This document shows positions 27,101-40,100 of a DNA stretch of 64,000 bases, one piece after another. Source of the stretch: Azolla caroliniana (taxonomy: Eukaryota > Polypodiophyta). The stretch lies in NCBI GenBank assembly GCA_043228905.1, contig JBHGNT010000021.1, forward strand, positions 124,001 to 188,000. The letters run 5' to 3'. Numbering within the stretch: position 1 is the stretch's first letter; the number at the start of each line of letters is the position of its first letter. The notes under the pieces are model-generated. The model did no database searches, had not been told where the DNA came from, and saw only the letters and a program-made list of their open reading frames with translations. A program made the translations under genes and the position numbers.

Positions 27101-29177
27101 CGATTCGCATGTTTGTACACAAAAATCCGATATCACACTCGCTAGGTATGACCATTTTAATTTACTCAAGGGCTCCTCTCAACTCACTCCTCAAATTTGC
27201 TAATTTCGTCATGTCTCTCGACCTGAGTTTCAAAATCTTGATTTTTTAATTCCATATCATAGCTAGCGTTGTTGGCTTCGATTCGCATGTTTGAACACAA
27301 AAATCCGATATCACACTCGCTAGGTATGACCATTTTAATATACTCAAGGGCTCATCTCAACTCACTCCTCAAAGTTGGTAATTTCGTCATGTCTCTCGAC
27401 CTGAGTTTCAAAATCTTGATTTTTTAAGTCCATATCATAGCTAGCGTTGTTGGCTTCGATTCGCATGTTTGAACACAAAAATCCGATATCACACTCGCTA
27501 GGTATGACCATTTTAATATACTCAAGGGCTCATCTCAACTCACTCCTCAAAGTTGGTAATTTCGTCATGTCTCTCGACCTGAGTTTCAAAATCTTGCTTT
27601 TTTAATTCTAGATCATAGCTAGCGTTGTTAGCTTCGATTCGCATGTTTGAACACAAAAATCCGATATCACACGAGCCAGGTATGAACATTTTAATTCACT
27701 CACGCGCTCTTCCAACCTCACTCCTCAAATTTGGTAATTTCGTCATGTCTCTCGCCTGGAGTTTCAAAATCTTGATTTTGTAATTCCATATCATAGCTAG
27801 CGTTGTTAGCTTCGATTCGCATGTTTGAACACAAAAATCTGATATCACACAAGCTAGGTATGAACATTTTTATTTACTCAAGGGCTCCTCTCAACTCACT
27901 CCTCAAATTTACTAATTTCGTCATGTCTCTCGACCTGAGTTTCAAAATCTTGATTTTTCAATTCCATATCATAGCTAGCGTTGTTAGCTTCGATTCGCAT
28001 GTTTGTACACAAAATTCCGATATCACACTCGCTAGGTATGACCATTTTAATTTACTCAAGGGCTTCTCTCAACTCACTCCTCAAATTTGCTAATTTCGTC
28101 ATGTCTCTCGACCTGAGTTTCAAAATCTTGATTTTTCAATTCCATATGATAGCTAGCGTTGTTAGCTTCAATTCGCATGTTTGTACACAAAAATCCGATA
28201 TCACACTCGCTAGGTATGACCATTTTAATTTACTCAAGGGCTCCTCTCAACTCACTCCTCAAATTTGCTAATTCCGTCATGACTCTCGACCTGAGTTTCA
28301 AAATCTTGCTTTTTTAATTCTAGATCATAGCTAGCGTTGTTAGGTTTGATTCGCATGTTTGAACACAAAATTCCGATATCACACTCGCTAGGTATGAACA
28401 TTTTAATTTACTCAAGGGCCCCTCTCAACTCCCTCCTCAAATTTGGTAATTTCGTCATGTCTCTCGACCTTAGTTTCAAAATCTTGATTTTTTAATTCCA
28501 TATCATAGCTAGCGTTGTTAGCTTCGATTCGCATGTTTGTACACAAAAATCCGATATCACACTCGCTATGTATGAACATTTTAATTTACTCAAGGGCTCC
28601 TCTCAACTCACTCCTCAAATTTGGTAATTTCGTCATGTCTCTCGACTTGAGTTTCAATATCTTGATTTTTTAATTCCATATCATAGCTAGCATTGTTAGC
28701 TTCGATTCGCATGTTTGTACACAAAAATACAATATCACACTCGCTAGGTATGAACATTTTAATTTACTCAAGGGCTCCTCTCAACTCACTCCTCAAATTT
28801 GCTAATTTCGTCATGTCTCTCGACCTGAGTTTCAAAATCTTGATTTTTTAATTCCATATCATAGCTAGCGTTGTTAGCTTCGATTCGCATGTTTGAACAC
28901 AAAAATCCGATATCACACTCGCCAGGAATGAACATTGTAATTTACTCAAGGGCTCCTCTCAACTCACTCCTCAAATTTGCTAATTTCGTCATGTCTCTCG
29001 ACCTGAGTTTCAAAATCTTGATTTTTTAATTCCATATCATAGCTAGCGTTGTTAGCTTCGATTCGCATATTTGTACACAAAAATCCGATATCACACTCGC
29101 TAGGTATGAACATTTTAATTTACTGAAGGGCTCCTCTCAACTCACTCCTCAACTTTGCTAATTTCGTCATGTCTCTC
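12139..29177 (+). repeat. Complex A block with a 3382-bp super-period
   Basis: The simple 6-mer order breaks at about 12,139, and longer mixed units follow. Landmark monomers recur 3382 bp apart (19 x 178): 16,767, 20,149 and 23,531; 17,835 and 21,217; 18,725 and 22,107. The rare variant tatgaacaattt occurs at 16,473 and 19,855. The rare variant atacaatatc occurs at 23,031 and 26,413. Spacings of 4450 bp (25 monomers) and 1602 bp also occur, so the super-repeat has been edited by gain or loss of whole monomers. Confidence 0.85.
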
Positions 29178-32100
29178 ATATCATAGCTAAACTAGTTACC
29201 TTCGATTCGCATTTTTAAACCCAGAAATCCGATATCACAGGAGCCATCTATGAACATTTTCATTCATTGAGGAGCTCTTTTCTACGCCTTCCTCAAATTT
29301 GCTTTTTTATTCATTTCTGTCCACCTTAGTTTCAAAATCATGATTTTTCAATTCCATATCATGGCTAGTTTCGTATCCCTGGATTCGCATGTTTAAACCC
29401 AAACATCGGATATGACACGAGCCATCTATAATCATTTTGATTCATTGACGAGCTCTTGTGTACGCCTTCCTCAAATTTGCTTTTTTGTTCACGTCTCTCG
29501 ACCTAAGTTTCAAAATGATTATTTTTCAAATCAAATATCATAGCTAGATTCGTTACCTTCGATTCGAGTGTTTAAACCCAAAAAATCCGATATCACATGA
29601 GCCATCTCTGAACATTTTCATTCCTTCGATTCGCCACTTTAAACCCAAAAATCCGATATCACACGAGCCATGTATGAACATTTTCATTAATTGAGGAGGT
29701 CATAGCTAGATTCGTTACCTTCGATTCGAATGTTTAAAAGTTTCTAAATTATGATTTTCAAGTTCCATATCAGAGCTAGATTCATTACCTTCGATTCGGA
29801 TTTTTAAACCCAAAAATTCGATATCACACGAGCCATCTATGAACATTTTCATTCATTGAGGAGCACTTGTCTACCCCTTCCTCAAATTTGCTTTTTTGTT
29901 CATGTCTCTCGACCTGAGTTCCGAAATCATGATTTTTCAATTCCATCTCATAGCTAGATTCGTTACCTTCGATTCGCATGTTTAAACCCAAAAATCCGAA
30001 ATCACACGAGCCATCTATGAACATTTTTATTCATTGAGGAGCTCATGTCTACGCCTTCCTCAAATTTGCTTTTGTGTTCATGTATTTCGGTCTCAGTTTC
30101 CAAATCATGATTTTTGAACTCCATATCATACCTAGATTGGTTACCTTCGATAGGCATGTTTAAACCCAAACATCCGATATCACACGAACCATCTATGAAC
30201 ATTTTCAATCATGGAGGAGCTATTGTCTACGCCTTCCTCAAATTTGCTTTTTTGTTCATGTCTCTCAACCTGAGTTTCGAAATCATGATTTTTCAATTCC
30301 ATATCATAGCTAGATTCGTTACTTCGATTCGCATTTTTAAACCCAAAAATCGGATATCACAAGAGTCATCTATGAACATTTTCATTCATTGAGGAACCCT
30401 TGTCTACGCCTTCCTCAAATTTGCTTTTTTATTCATTTCTGTCCACCTTAGTTACAAAATCATCATTTTTCAATTCCATACCATGGCTAGTTTCGTTACC
30501 TTCTATTCGCATGTTTAAACCCAAACATCGGATATCACACGAGCCATCTATGAACATTTTGATTCATTGACGAGCTCTTGACTACGCCTTCCTAAAATTT
30601 GCTTTTTTGTTCATGTCTCTCGACCTGAGTTTCAAAATCATGATTTTTGAATTCCATATCATAGCTAGATACGTTACCTTCGATTCTCAAGTTTAAACAC
30701 GAAAATACGATATTACACGAGCCATCGATGAACATTTTCATTCATTGACAAGCTCTTGTGTACGCCTTCCTCAAATTTGCTTTTTTGTTCATGTCTTTCG
30801 GTCTTAGTTTCCAAATCATGATTTTTGAATTCCATATCATACCTAGATTTATTACCTTCGATTCGCATGTTTAAACCAAACATCCGATATCACACGAACC
30901 ATCTATGAACATTTTCAATCATTGAGGAGCTATTGTCTACGCCTTCCTCAAATTTGCTTTTTTGTTCATGTCTCTCCACCTGAGTTTCGACATCGCGATT
31001 TTTCAATTCCATATTATACATAGATTCGTTACCTTCGATTCGTGTGTTTAAACACGAAAATACGATATCACACAAGCCATCTATGAACATTATCATCCAT
31101 TGAGGAGCTCTTCTCTACGCCTTCCTCAAATTTGCTTTTTTCTTCATGTCTCTCAACAACAGTTTCAAAATCATGATTTTTGAATTCCATATCATACCTA
31201 GATCGGTTACCTTCGATTCGCATGATTAAACCCAAACATCCGATATCACACGAGCCATCTATGAACATTTTCATTCATTGAGGAGCTCTTGTCTAAGCCT
31301 TCCTCAAATTTGCTTCATTGTTCATGTTTCTCGACCTGAGTTTCAAAATCATGATTTTTCAATTCCATATCATAGCTAGATTCGTTATCTTCGATTCGCA
31401 TGTCTAAACCCAAAAGTCCGCTAGCACACGAGCCATCAATGAACATTTTCATTCATTGAGGAGCTCTTTTCTACGCCTTCCTCAAATTTGCTTTTTGATT
31501 CATTTCTCTCCACCAAAGTTTCAAAATCATGATTTCTCTATTCTATATCATACCTAGATTCGTTTCCTTCGATTCGCATGTCTAAACCCAAAAGTCCGCT
31601 ATCACACGAGCCATCTATGAACATTTTCATTCATTGAGGAACTCTTGTCTACGCCTTCCTCAAATTTCCTTTTTTCTTCATGTCTATCGACCTGAGTTTC
31701 AAAATCAAAATTTTCAATTCCATATCATACCTAGATTCGTTACCTTCGATTCGCATATTTAAACCCAAAAATCCGATATCACACGAGCCATCTATGAACA
31801 TTTTCATTCATTGACGAGCTCTTGTCTACGCCTTCCTAAAATTTGCTTTTTTGTTCATGTCTCTCGACCTGAGTTTCAAAATCATTATTTTTCAATTCCA
31901 TATCATACATAGATTCGTTACCTTCGATTCGTGTGTTTACACACGAAAATACGATATCACACGAGCCATCTATGAACATTTTCATTCATTGAGGAGCTCT
32001 TGTCTACGCCTTCCTCAAATTTGCTTTTTTGTTCATGTCTCTCGATCTGAGTTTCGAAATCATGATTTTTCAATTCCATGTCTTAGCTAGATTCGTTACC

Positions 32101-35100
32101 TTCGATTCGCATGTTTAAACCAAAAAGTATGATATCACACGAGCCATCTATGAACATTTTCATTCATTGAGGAGCTCTTGTTTACGCCTTTTTCAAATTT
32201 GCTTTTATCTTCATGACTCTCTACCTCAGTTTCAAAATCTTTATTTTTCAATTCCATATGATAGCTTGATTCATTACCTTCGATTCGCATGTTTAAACCC
32301 AAAAATCCGATATCACACGAGCCATCTATGAACATTTTCATTCATTGAGGAGCTCTTTTCTACGCCTTCCTCAAATTTGCTTTTTTATTCATTTCTCTCC
32401 ACCAAAGTTTCAAAATCATGATTTCTCTATTCTATATCATACCTAGATTCGTTTCCTTCGATTCGCATGTCTAAACCCAAAAGTCCGCTATCACACGAGC
32501 CATCTATGAACATTTTCATTCATTGAGGAACTCTTGTCTACGCCTTCCTCAAATTTCCTTTTTTCTTCATGTCTATCGACCTGAGTTTCAAAATCAAAAT
32601 TTTCAATTCCATATCATACCTAGATTCGTTACCTTCGATTCGCATATTTAAACCCAAAAATCCGATATCACACGAGCCATCTATGAACATTTTCATTCAT
32701 TGACGAGCTCTTGTCTACGCCTTCCTAAAATTTGCTTTTTTGTTCATGTCTCTCGACCTGAGTTTCAAAATCATTATTTTTCAATTCCATATCATACATA
32801 GATTCGTTACCTTCGATTCGTGTGTTTACACACGAAAATACGATATCACACGAGCCATCTATGAACATTTTCATTCATTGAGGAGCTCTTGTCTACGCCT
32901 TCCTCAAATTTGCTTTTTTGTTCATGTCTCTCGATCTGAGTTTCGAAATCATGATTTTTCAATTCCATGTCTTAGCTAGATTCGTTACCTTCGATTCGCA
33001 TGTTTAAACCAAAAAGTATGATATCACACGAGCCATCTATGAACATTTTCATTCATTGAGGAGCTCTTGTTTACGCCTTTTTCAAATTTGCTTTTATCTT
33101 CATGACTCTCTACCTCAGTTTCAAAATCTTTATTTTTCAATTCCATATGATAGCTTGATTCATTACCTTCGATTCGCATGTTTAAACCCAAAAATCCGAT
33201 ATCACACGAGCCATCTATGAACATTTTCATTCATTGAGGAGCTCTTGTCGACGCCTTCCTCAAATTTGCTTTTTTATTCATTTCTCTCCACCAAAGTTTC
33301 AAAATCCTGATTTCTCTATTCTATATCATACCTAGATTCGTTTCCTTCGATTCGCATGTCTAAATCCAAAAGTCCGCTATCACACGAGCCATCTATGAAC
33401 ATTTTCATTCATTAACGAGCTCTTGTCTACGCCTTCCTCAAATTTGCTTTCTTCTTCATGTCTATCGACCTGAATTTCAAAATCATCATTTTTTAATTCC
33501 ATATCATAGCTAGATTCGTTACCTTCGATTCGCATGATTAAACCCAAAAGTCCAATAACACACGAGCCATCTATGAACATTTTGATTCATTGAGGAGCTC
33601 TTGTCTATGCCTTCCTCAAATTTGCTTTTTTATTCATTTCTCTCCACCTGAGTTTCAAAATCATGATTTTTCTATTCTATATTATACCTAGATTCGTTAA
33701 CTTCGATTCGCCAGTTTAAACCCAAAAATCCGCTATCACACGAGCCATCTATGAACATTTTGATTTTGTTGAGGAGCTCTTGTCTACGCCTTCCTCAAAT
33801 TTGGTTTGTTGTTCATGTCTATCGACCTGAGTTTCAAAATCATGATTTTTCAATTCCATATCATGGCTAGTTTCGTTACCTTCGATTCGCATGTTTAAAC
33901 CCGAAAATCCGATATCACACGAGCCATCTATTAACATTTTCATTCATTGAGGAGCTCTTGTCTACGCCTTCCTCAAATTTGCTTTCTTTTTCACGTCTCT
34001 CCACCTGAGTTTCAAAATCATGATTTTCGAATTCCATATCATAGCTACATACGTTACCTTCGATTCTCAAGTTTAAACACGAAAATACGATATCACACGA
34101 GCTATCTATGAACATTTTCATTCATTGACGAGCTCTTGTCTACACCTTCCTCAAATTTGCTTTTTTGTTCATGTCTATCGACCTGAGTTTCGAAATCATG
34201 ATTTTTCAATTCCATATCATACCTAGATTCGTTACCTTCGATTCGCATGTTTAAACCCAAAAATTTGATTCACACGAGCCATCTATGAACATAATCCGAT
34301 ATCACACAAGCCATCTATGAACATTTTCATTCATTGAGGAGCTCTTGTCTACGCCTTCCTCAAATTTGCTTTCTTGTTCATGTCTCTTGACCTGAGTTTT
34401 AAAATCATTATTTTTCAATTCCATATCATAGCTAGATTCGTTACCTTCGATTCGCATGTTTAAACCCAAAAATCCGATATCACACGAGCCATCTATGAAC
34501 ATTTTCATTCATTGACGAGCTCTTGTCTACGCCTTCCTCAAATTTGCTTTTTTATTCATTTCTCTTGACCAAAGTTTACAAATCATGATTTCTCTATTCT
34601 ATATCATACCTAGATTCGTTTCCTTCGATTCGCATCTCTAAACCCAAGAGTCCGCTATAACACGAGCCATCTATGAACATTTTCATTCATTGACAAGCTC
34701 TTGTCTACGCCTTCCTCAAATTTGCTTTTTGATTCATTTCTCTCCACCAAAGTTTCAAAATCATGATTTCTCTATTCTATATCATACCTAGATTCGTTTC
34801 CTTCGATTCGCATGTCTAAACCCAAAAGTCCGCTATCACACGAGCCATCTATGAACATTTTCATTCATTGACGAGCTCTTTTCTACGCCTTCCTCAAATT
34901 TGCTTTTTGATTCATTTCTTCTTCATGTCTATCGACCTGAATTTCAAAATCATCATTTTTCAATTCCATATCATACCTAGATTCGTTACCTTCGATTCGC
35001 ATGTTTAAACCCAAAAGTCCGCTATCACACGAGTAATCTATGAACATTTTCATTCATTGAGGAGCTCTTGTCTACGCCTTCCTCAAATTTGCTTTCTTGT

Positions 35101-37150
35101 TCATGTCTCTTGACCTGAGTTTTAAAATCATTATTTTTAAATTCCATATCATAGCTAGATTCGTTACCTTCGATTCGCATGTTTAAACCCAAAAATCTGA
35201 TATCACACGAGCCATCTATGAACATTTTCATTCATTGAGGAGCTCTTGTCTACGCCTTCCTCAAATTTTCTTTTTTGTTCATGTGTCTCGACCTGAGTTT
35301 CAAAATCATGATTTTTCAATTCCATATCATGGCTAGTTTCGTTACCTTCGATTCGCATGTTTAAACCCAAAAATCCGATATCACACGAGCCATCTATTAA
35401 CATTTTCATTCATTGAGAAGCTCTTGTCTACGCCTTCCTCAAATTTGCTTTCTTGTTCATGTCTCTCCAACTGAGTTTCAAAATCATGATTTTAGAATTC
35501 CATATCATAGCTAGATACGTTATCTTCGATTCTCAAGTTTAAACACGAAAATACGATATCACACGAGCCATCTATGAACATTTTCATTCATTGAAGAGCT
35601 CTTGTCTACGCCTTCCTCAAATTTTATTTTTTGTTCATGTCTCTCGACCTGAGTTTTAAAATCATTATTTTTAATTCCATATCATAACCCGATTTGTTAC
35701 CTTCGATTCGCATGTTTAAACCCAAAAATCTGATATCACACGAGCCATCTATGAACATTTTCATTCATTGAGGAGCTCTTGTCTACGCCTTCCTCAAATT
35801 TTCTTTTCTCTTCATGTCTCTCGACCTGAGTTTCAAAATCATTATTATTGAATTCCATATCATAGCTAGATTCGTTACCTTCGATTCGCAAGTTTAAACC
35901 CAAAAATCCGATATCACAAGAGCCATCTATGAACATTTTAATTCATTGAGGAGCTCTGGTCTACGCCTTCCTCAAATTTGCTTTTTTATTCATTTCTCTC
36001 CACCTGAGAGTCAAAATCATGATTTTTGAATTCTATATCATATCTAAGTTCGTTACCTTCTATTTGCATGTTTAAACCCAAAAATCCGATATCACACGAG
36101 CCATCTATGAACATTTTGATTCATTGACGAGCTCTTGTCTACGCCTTCCTAAATTTTGCTTTTTTGTTTATGTCTCCCGACCTGAGTTTCAAAATCATCA
36201 TTTTTCAATTCCATGTCATACCTTGATTCGTTACCTTCGATTTGAATGTTTAAACTCAAAAATTCGATATCACACGAGCCAGCTATGAACATTTTCATTC
36301 ATTGAGGAGCTCTTGTCTACGCCTTCCTGAAATTTGTTTTTTTGTTCATGTCTCTCGACCTGAGTTTCAAAATCATCATTTTTCAAATCCATATCATAGC
36401 TAGATTCGTTACCTTCGATTCGAATGTTTAAACTCAAAAATCCGATATCACACGAGCCATCTATGAACATTTTTATTCATTGACGAGCTCTTGTCTAGGC
36501 CTTCCTCAAATTTGCTTTTTTATTCATTTTTGTCCACCTTAGTTTCAAAATCATGATTTTTCAATTGCATATCATGGCTAGTTTCGTTTCCCTGGATTCG
36601 CATGTTTAAACCCAAACATCGGATATCACACGAGCCATCTATAAACATTTTGATTCATTGACGAGCTCTTGTCTACGCCTTCCTCAAATTTGCTTTTTTG
36701 TTCATGTCTCTCGACCTGAGTTTCAAAATGATTATTTTTCAAATCAAATATCATAGCTAGATTCGTTACCTTCGATTCGAGTGTTTAAACCCAAAAAATC
36801 CGATATCACACGAGCCATCTCTGAACATTTTCATTCCTTCGATTCGCCAGTTTAAACCCAAAAATCCGATATCGCACAAGCCATCTATGAACATTTTCAT
36901 TAATTGAGGAGCTCATAGCTAGATTCGTTACCTTCGATTCGCATGTTTAAAAGTTTCTAAATCATGATTTCCCAATTCCATATCAGAGCTAGATTCGTTA
37001 CCTCCGATTCGGATTTTTAAACCCAAAAATCCGATATCACACGAGCCATCTATGAACATTTTCATTCATTGAGGAGCACTTGTCTACCCATTCCTCAAAT
37101 ATTCCTTTTTCTTCATGTCTCTCGACCTGAGTTCCAAAATCATGATTTGT
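29178..37150 (+). repeat. Satellite subfamily B array, first copy
   Basis: About 45 monomers, mostly 178 bp (for example tatgaac at 29,840, 30,018 and 30,196). B-type features are agctagattcgttaccttcg, cgcatgtttaaaccc, ccatctatgaac, attcattgaggagctcttg and tacgccttcctc. B is more heterogeneous than A, with single-base changes, small indels and several truncated monomers (29.6-29.75 kb and 36.83-36.95 kb). The B-to-C change falls near a gagttccaaaatcatgattt box at about 37,130-37,150. Minus-strand frames of 66-68 residues recur once per monomer and are a property of the repeat, not genes. Confidence 0.95.
31450..33227 (+). repeat. 889-bp tandem duplication within subfamily B
   Basis: A five-monomer block at 31450-32338 is repeated almost exactly at 32339-33227, offset 889 bp. 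Both carry the unusual gtgtgtttacacacg (31,940 and 32,829) and aaaaagtatgatatc variants. A third, partial copy with more differences starts at 33,228 (ctctccaccaaag, ctattctatatc). The second large copy of the region lacks this duplication. Confidence 0.9.
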
Positions 37151-40100
37151 CAATGACATATCATAGATTGCTTCGTTAGCTTCGATTCGCATGTTTGAAC
37201 ACAAAAATCCGATATCACATGAGCCAAGTATGAACATTTTCATTTACTCACGTGCTTGTGTCTACGCCCTCCTCAAGTGTGGCACAAATTTGCTTTTTTG
37301 TTCACGTCTCTCGCCCTTAGTTTCAAACTCATGATTTTTCAATGCCATATCATAGACTGCTTCGTTATCTTCGATTCGCATGTTTGAACATAAACATCCG
37401 ATATCACAGGAACCAGCAATGAACAATTTCATTTAGTCACGCGCTCTTCTCTACGCCCTCCTCAAGTGTGCCACAACTTTGCCTTTTTCTTCATGTCTCT
37501 CGCCTTGAGTTTCAAAATCGTGACTTTTCAAATCCATATCATAGACTACTTCTTTAGCTTCGACTCCCATGTTTGAACACAAAAATCTGATATCACACAA
37601 GCTAGGTATAGACATTTTCATTTATTCATGTGCTCTTGTCGATGCCCTCCTCAAGTGTGGCACAACTTTACCTTTTTCTTCATGTCTCTCGCCCTGAGCT
37701 TCAAAATAATGATTTTGCAATTCCATATCATAGACTACTTCCTTATCTTCAATTCGATTGTTTGAAGGAAAATCCAACCTCACACAAGCAAGCTATGAAC
37801 ATTTTCATTTACTCGCGCGCTATTGTGTACGCCGTCCTCAAGTGTGGGACAACCATTCTTTTGTCTTCATATCCCTCGCCCTGAGTTTCAAAATAATGAT
37901 TTCTCAATGCCATATCATAGACTGCTTTGTTAGCTTCCATTCGCATGTTTGAACACAAAAACTCCAATATCACAAGAGCCAGCTATGAACATTTTCATTT
38001 ACTCACGCGCTCTTATCTACGCCCTCCTCAAGTGTACCACAACTTTGCCTTTTTCTTCATGTCTCTTGCCCTAAGTTTCAAAATCGTGACTTTTCAATGC
38101 CATATCATAGACTACTTCGTTAGCTTCGATTTACATGTTTGAACACAAAAAGCTAATATCACACGACCCAGGTATGAACATTTTCATTTACTCACGCGCT
38201 CTTGTCTACGTCCTCCTCAAGTGTGGCACAACTTTTCCTTTTTCTTCATGTCTCTCACCCTGAGTTTCAAAATCATGATTTGTCAATGCCATATCATAGA
38301 TTGCTTCATTAGCTTCGATTCGCATGTTTGAACACAAAAATCCGATATCACATGAGCCAGGTATGAACATTTTCATTTACTCACGTGCTCGTGTCTACGC
38401 CCTCCTCAAGTGTGGCACAACTTTGCTTCTTTCTTCATGTCTCTCGCCCTGAGATTCAAAATCATTCTTTTTCAATTCCGTATCATAGACTTCTTCGTTA
38501 TCTTCAATCTGCATTTTTGAACACAAAATTCCGATATCATACGAGCCAACTATGAACATTTTTATTTACTCACGCGCTCTTGTCTACGCCCTCCTAGAGT
38601 GTGCCACAACTTTACTTTTTTCTTCACCTGAATTTTAAAATCGTGGATTTTAAATTCCATATCATAGATTGTTTCCTTAGCTTCAATTCGATTGTCTGAA
38701 CAGAAAAATCCAATATCACACGAGCTAGTTATGAACATTCTCATTTACTCGCACGCTCTTGTCTACGCCCTCCTCAAGTGCGGCACAACTTTGCTTTTTT
38801 CTTCATGTCTCTCGCCCTGAGTTTCAAAATCATGATTTTTCAATGCCATATCATAGACTGCTTCGTTCGCTTCGATTCACATGTTTGAACATAAAAATCC
38901 GATATCACAAATCACCAAGGAATACAATGACACATATATTTAAGAACAATCAATATTGAACTAACCAAACAGGGGTTTGACGGCACAGCACTCAACCATT
39001 TGGACATGTAGTTGATATTGCAAAATAGTGATTCTTCAATTCCATATCATAGACTACTTTGTTAGCTTCGATTCGCATGTTTGAACACAAAAATCCGATA
39101 TTACAATAGGCAGCTATGAACATTTTCTTTTACTCACGGGCTCTGGTCTACTCCCTCCTCAAATGTGGCACAACTTTGCTTTTTTCTTCACCTAAATTCT
39201 AAAATTGTGTTTTTTCAATTCCATATCATAGGATGCTTTGTTAGCTTCGATTCGCAATTTTGAACACAAAAATCTGATATCACACAAGCAAGCTATGAAC
39301 ATTTTCATTTACTCACGCGATCTTGTCTACGCCCTCCTCAAGTGTGGCACAACTATAATTTTTTCTTCATGTCTCTCGCCCTCAGTTTCAAAATCATGAT
39401 TTCTCAATGCCATATCATAGAATGCTTTGTTAGCTTCGATTTGCATGTTTGAACACAAATATCCGATATCACACGAGCCAGGTATGAACATTTTCATTTA
39501 CTCACGCGCTCTTGTCTACGCCCTCCTCAAGTGTGGCACAGCATTGCAATTTTCTTCATGTCTTTCGCCCTAAGTTTCCAAAACATGATTTTTCAATACC
39601 ATATCATAGATTACTTTGTTAGCTTCGATTTGCATATTTGAACACAAAATTCCGATATCACACGAACCAGCTATGAACATTTTCATTCACTCACACGCTT
39701 TTGTCTACGGCCTCCTCAAGTGTGGCACAAATTTGCTTTTTTCTCCATGTCTCTCACCCTTAATTTCAAACTCGTGATTTTTCAATGCCATATCATAGAC
39801 TGCTTCGTTATCTTCGATTCGCATGTTTGAACATAAACATCCGATATCACAGGAACCAGCAATGAACAATTTCATTTAGTCACGCGCTCTTCTCTACGCC
39901 CTCCTCAAGTGTGCCACAACTTTGCCTTTTTCTTCATGTCTCTCGCCTTGAGTTTCAAAATCGTGACTTTTCAAATCCATATCATAGATTGCTTCTTTAG
40001 CTTCGACTCCCATGTTTGAACACAAAAATCTAATATCACACAAGCTAGGTATAGACATTTTCATTTATTCATGTGCTCTTGTCGATGCCCTCCTCAAGTG

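Larger units (their letters stand above)
4448..29177 (+). repeat. Satellite subfamily A, main higher-order array
   Basis: About 139 monomers of 178 bp. Monomer types can be told apart by linked variants and recur in a fixed order at multiples of 178 bp. Spacings between equivalent monomers are 712, 890, 1068, 1246, 1424, 1602, 1780 and 3382 bp (4, 5, 6, 7, 8, 9, 10 and 19 monomers). The most regular part is 5019-11604. From about 12,139 on, the repeat is longer and includes the Cgcctggag type and types with tatgaccattttaatata. The right end is a monomer lacking about 34 bp, fused to B (gtctctcatatcatagcta at about 29,171). Confidence 0.97.

Noticed and set aside
31938-31955. Functional hairpin at cgtgtgtttacacacg
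   Set aside because: A short 7-bp stem with a 2-base loop inside one B variant. Likely chance within the repeat.
38910-39020. Transposable element insertion
   Set aside because: No terminal repeats or target-site duplication seen, and satellite sequence is replaced rather than interrupted. Kept only as an unexplained segment.
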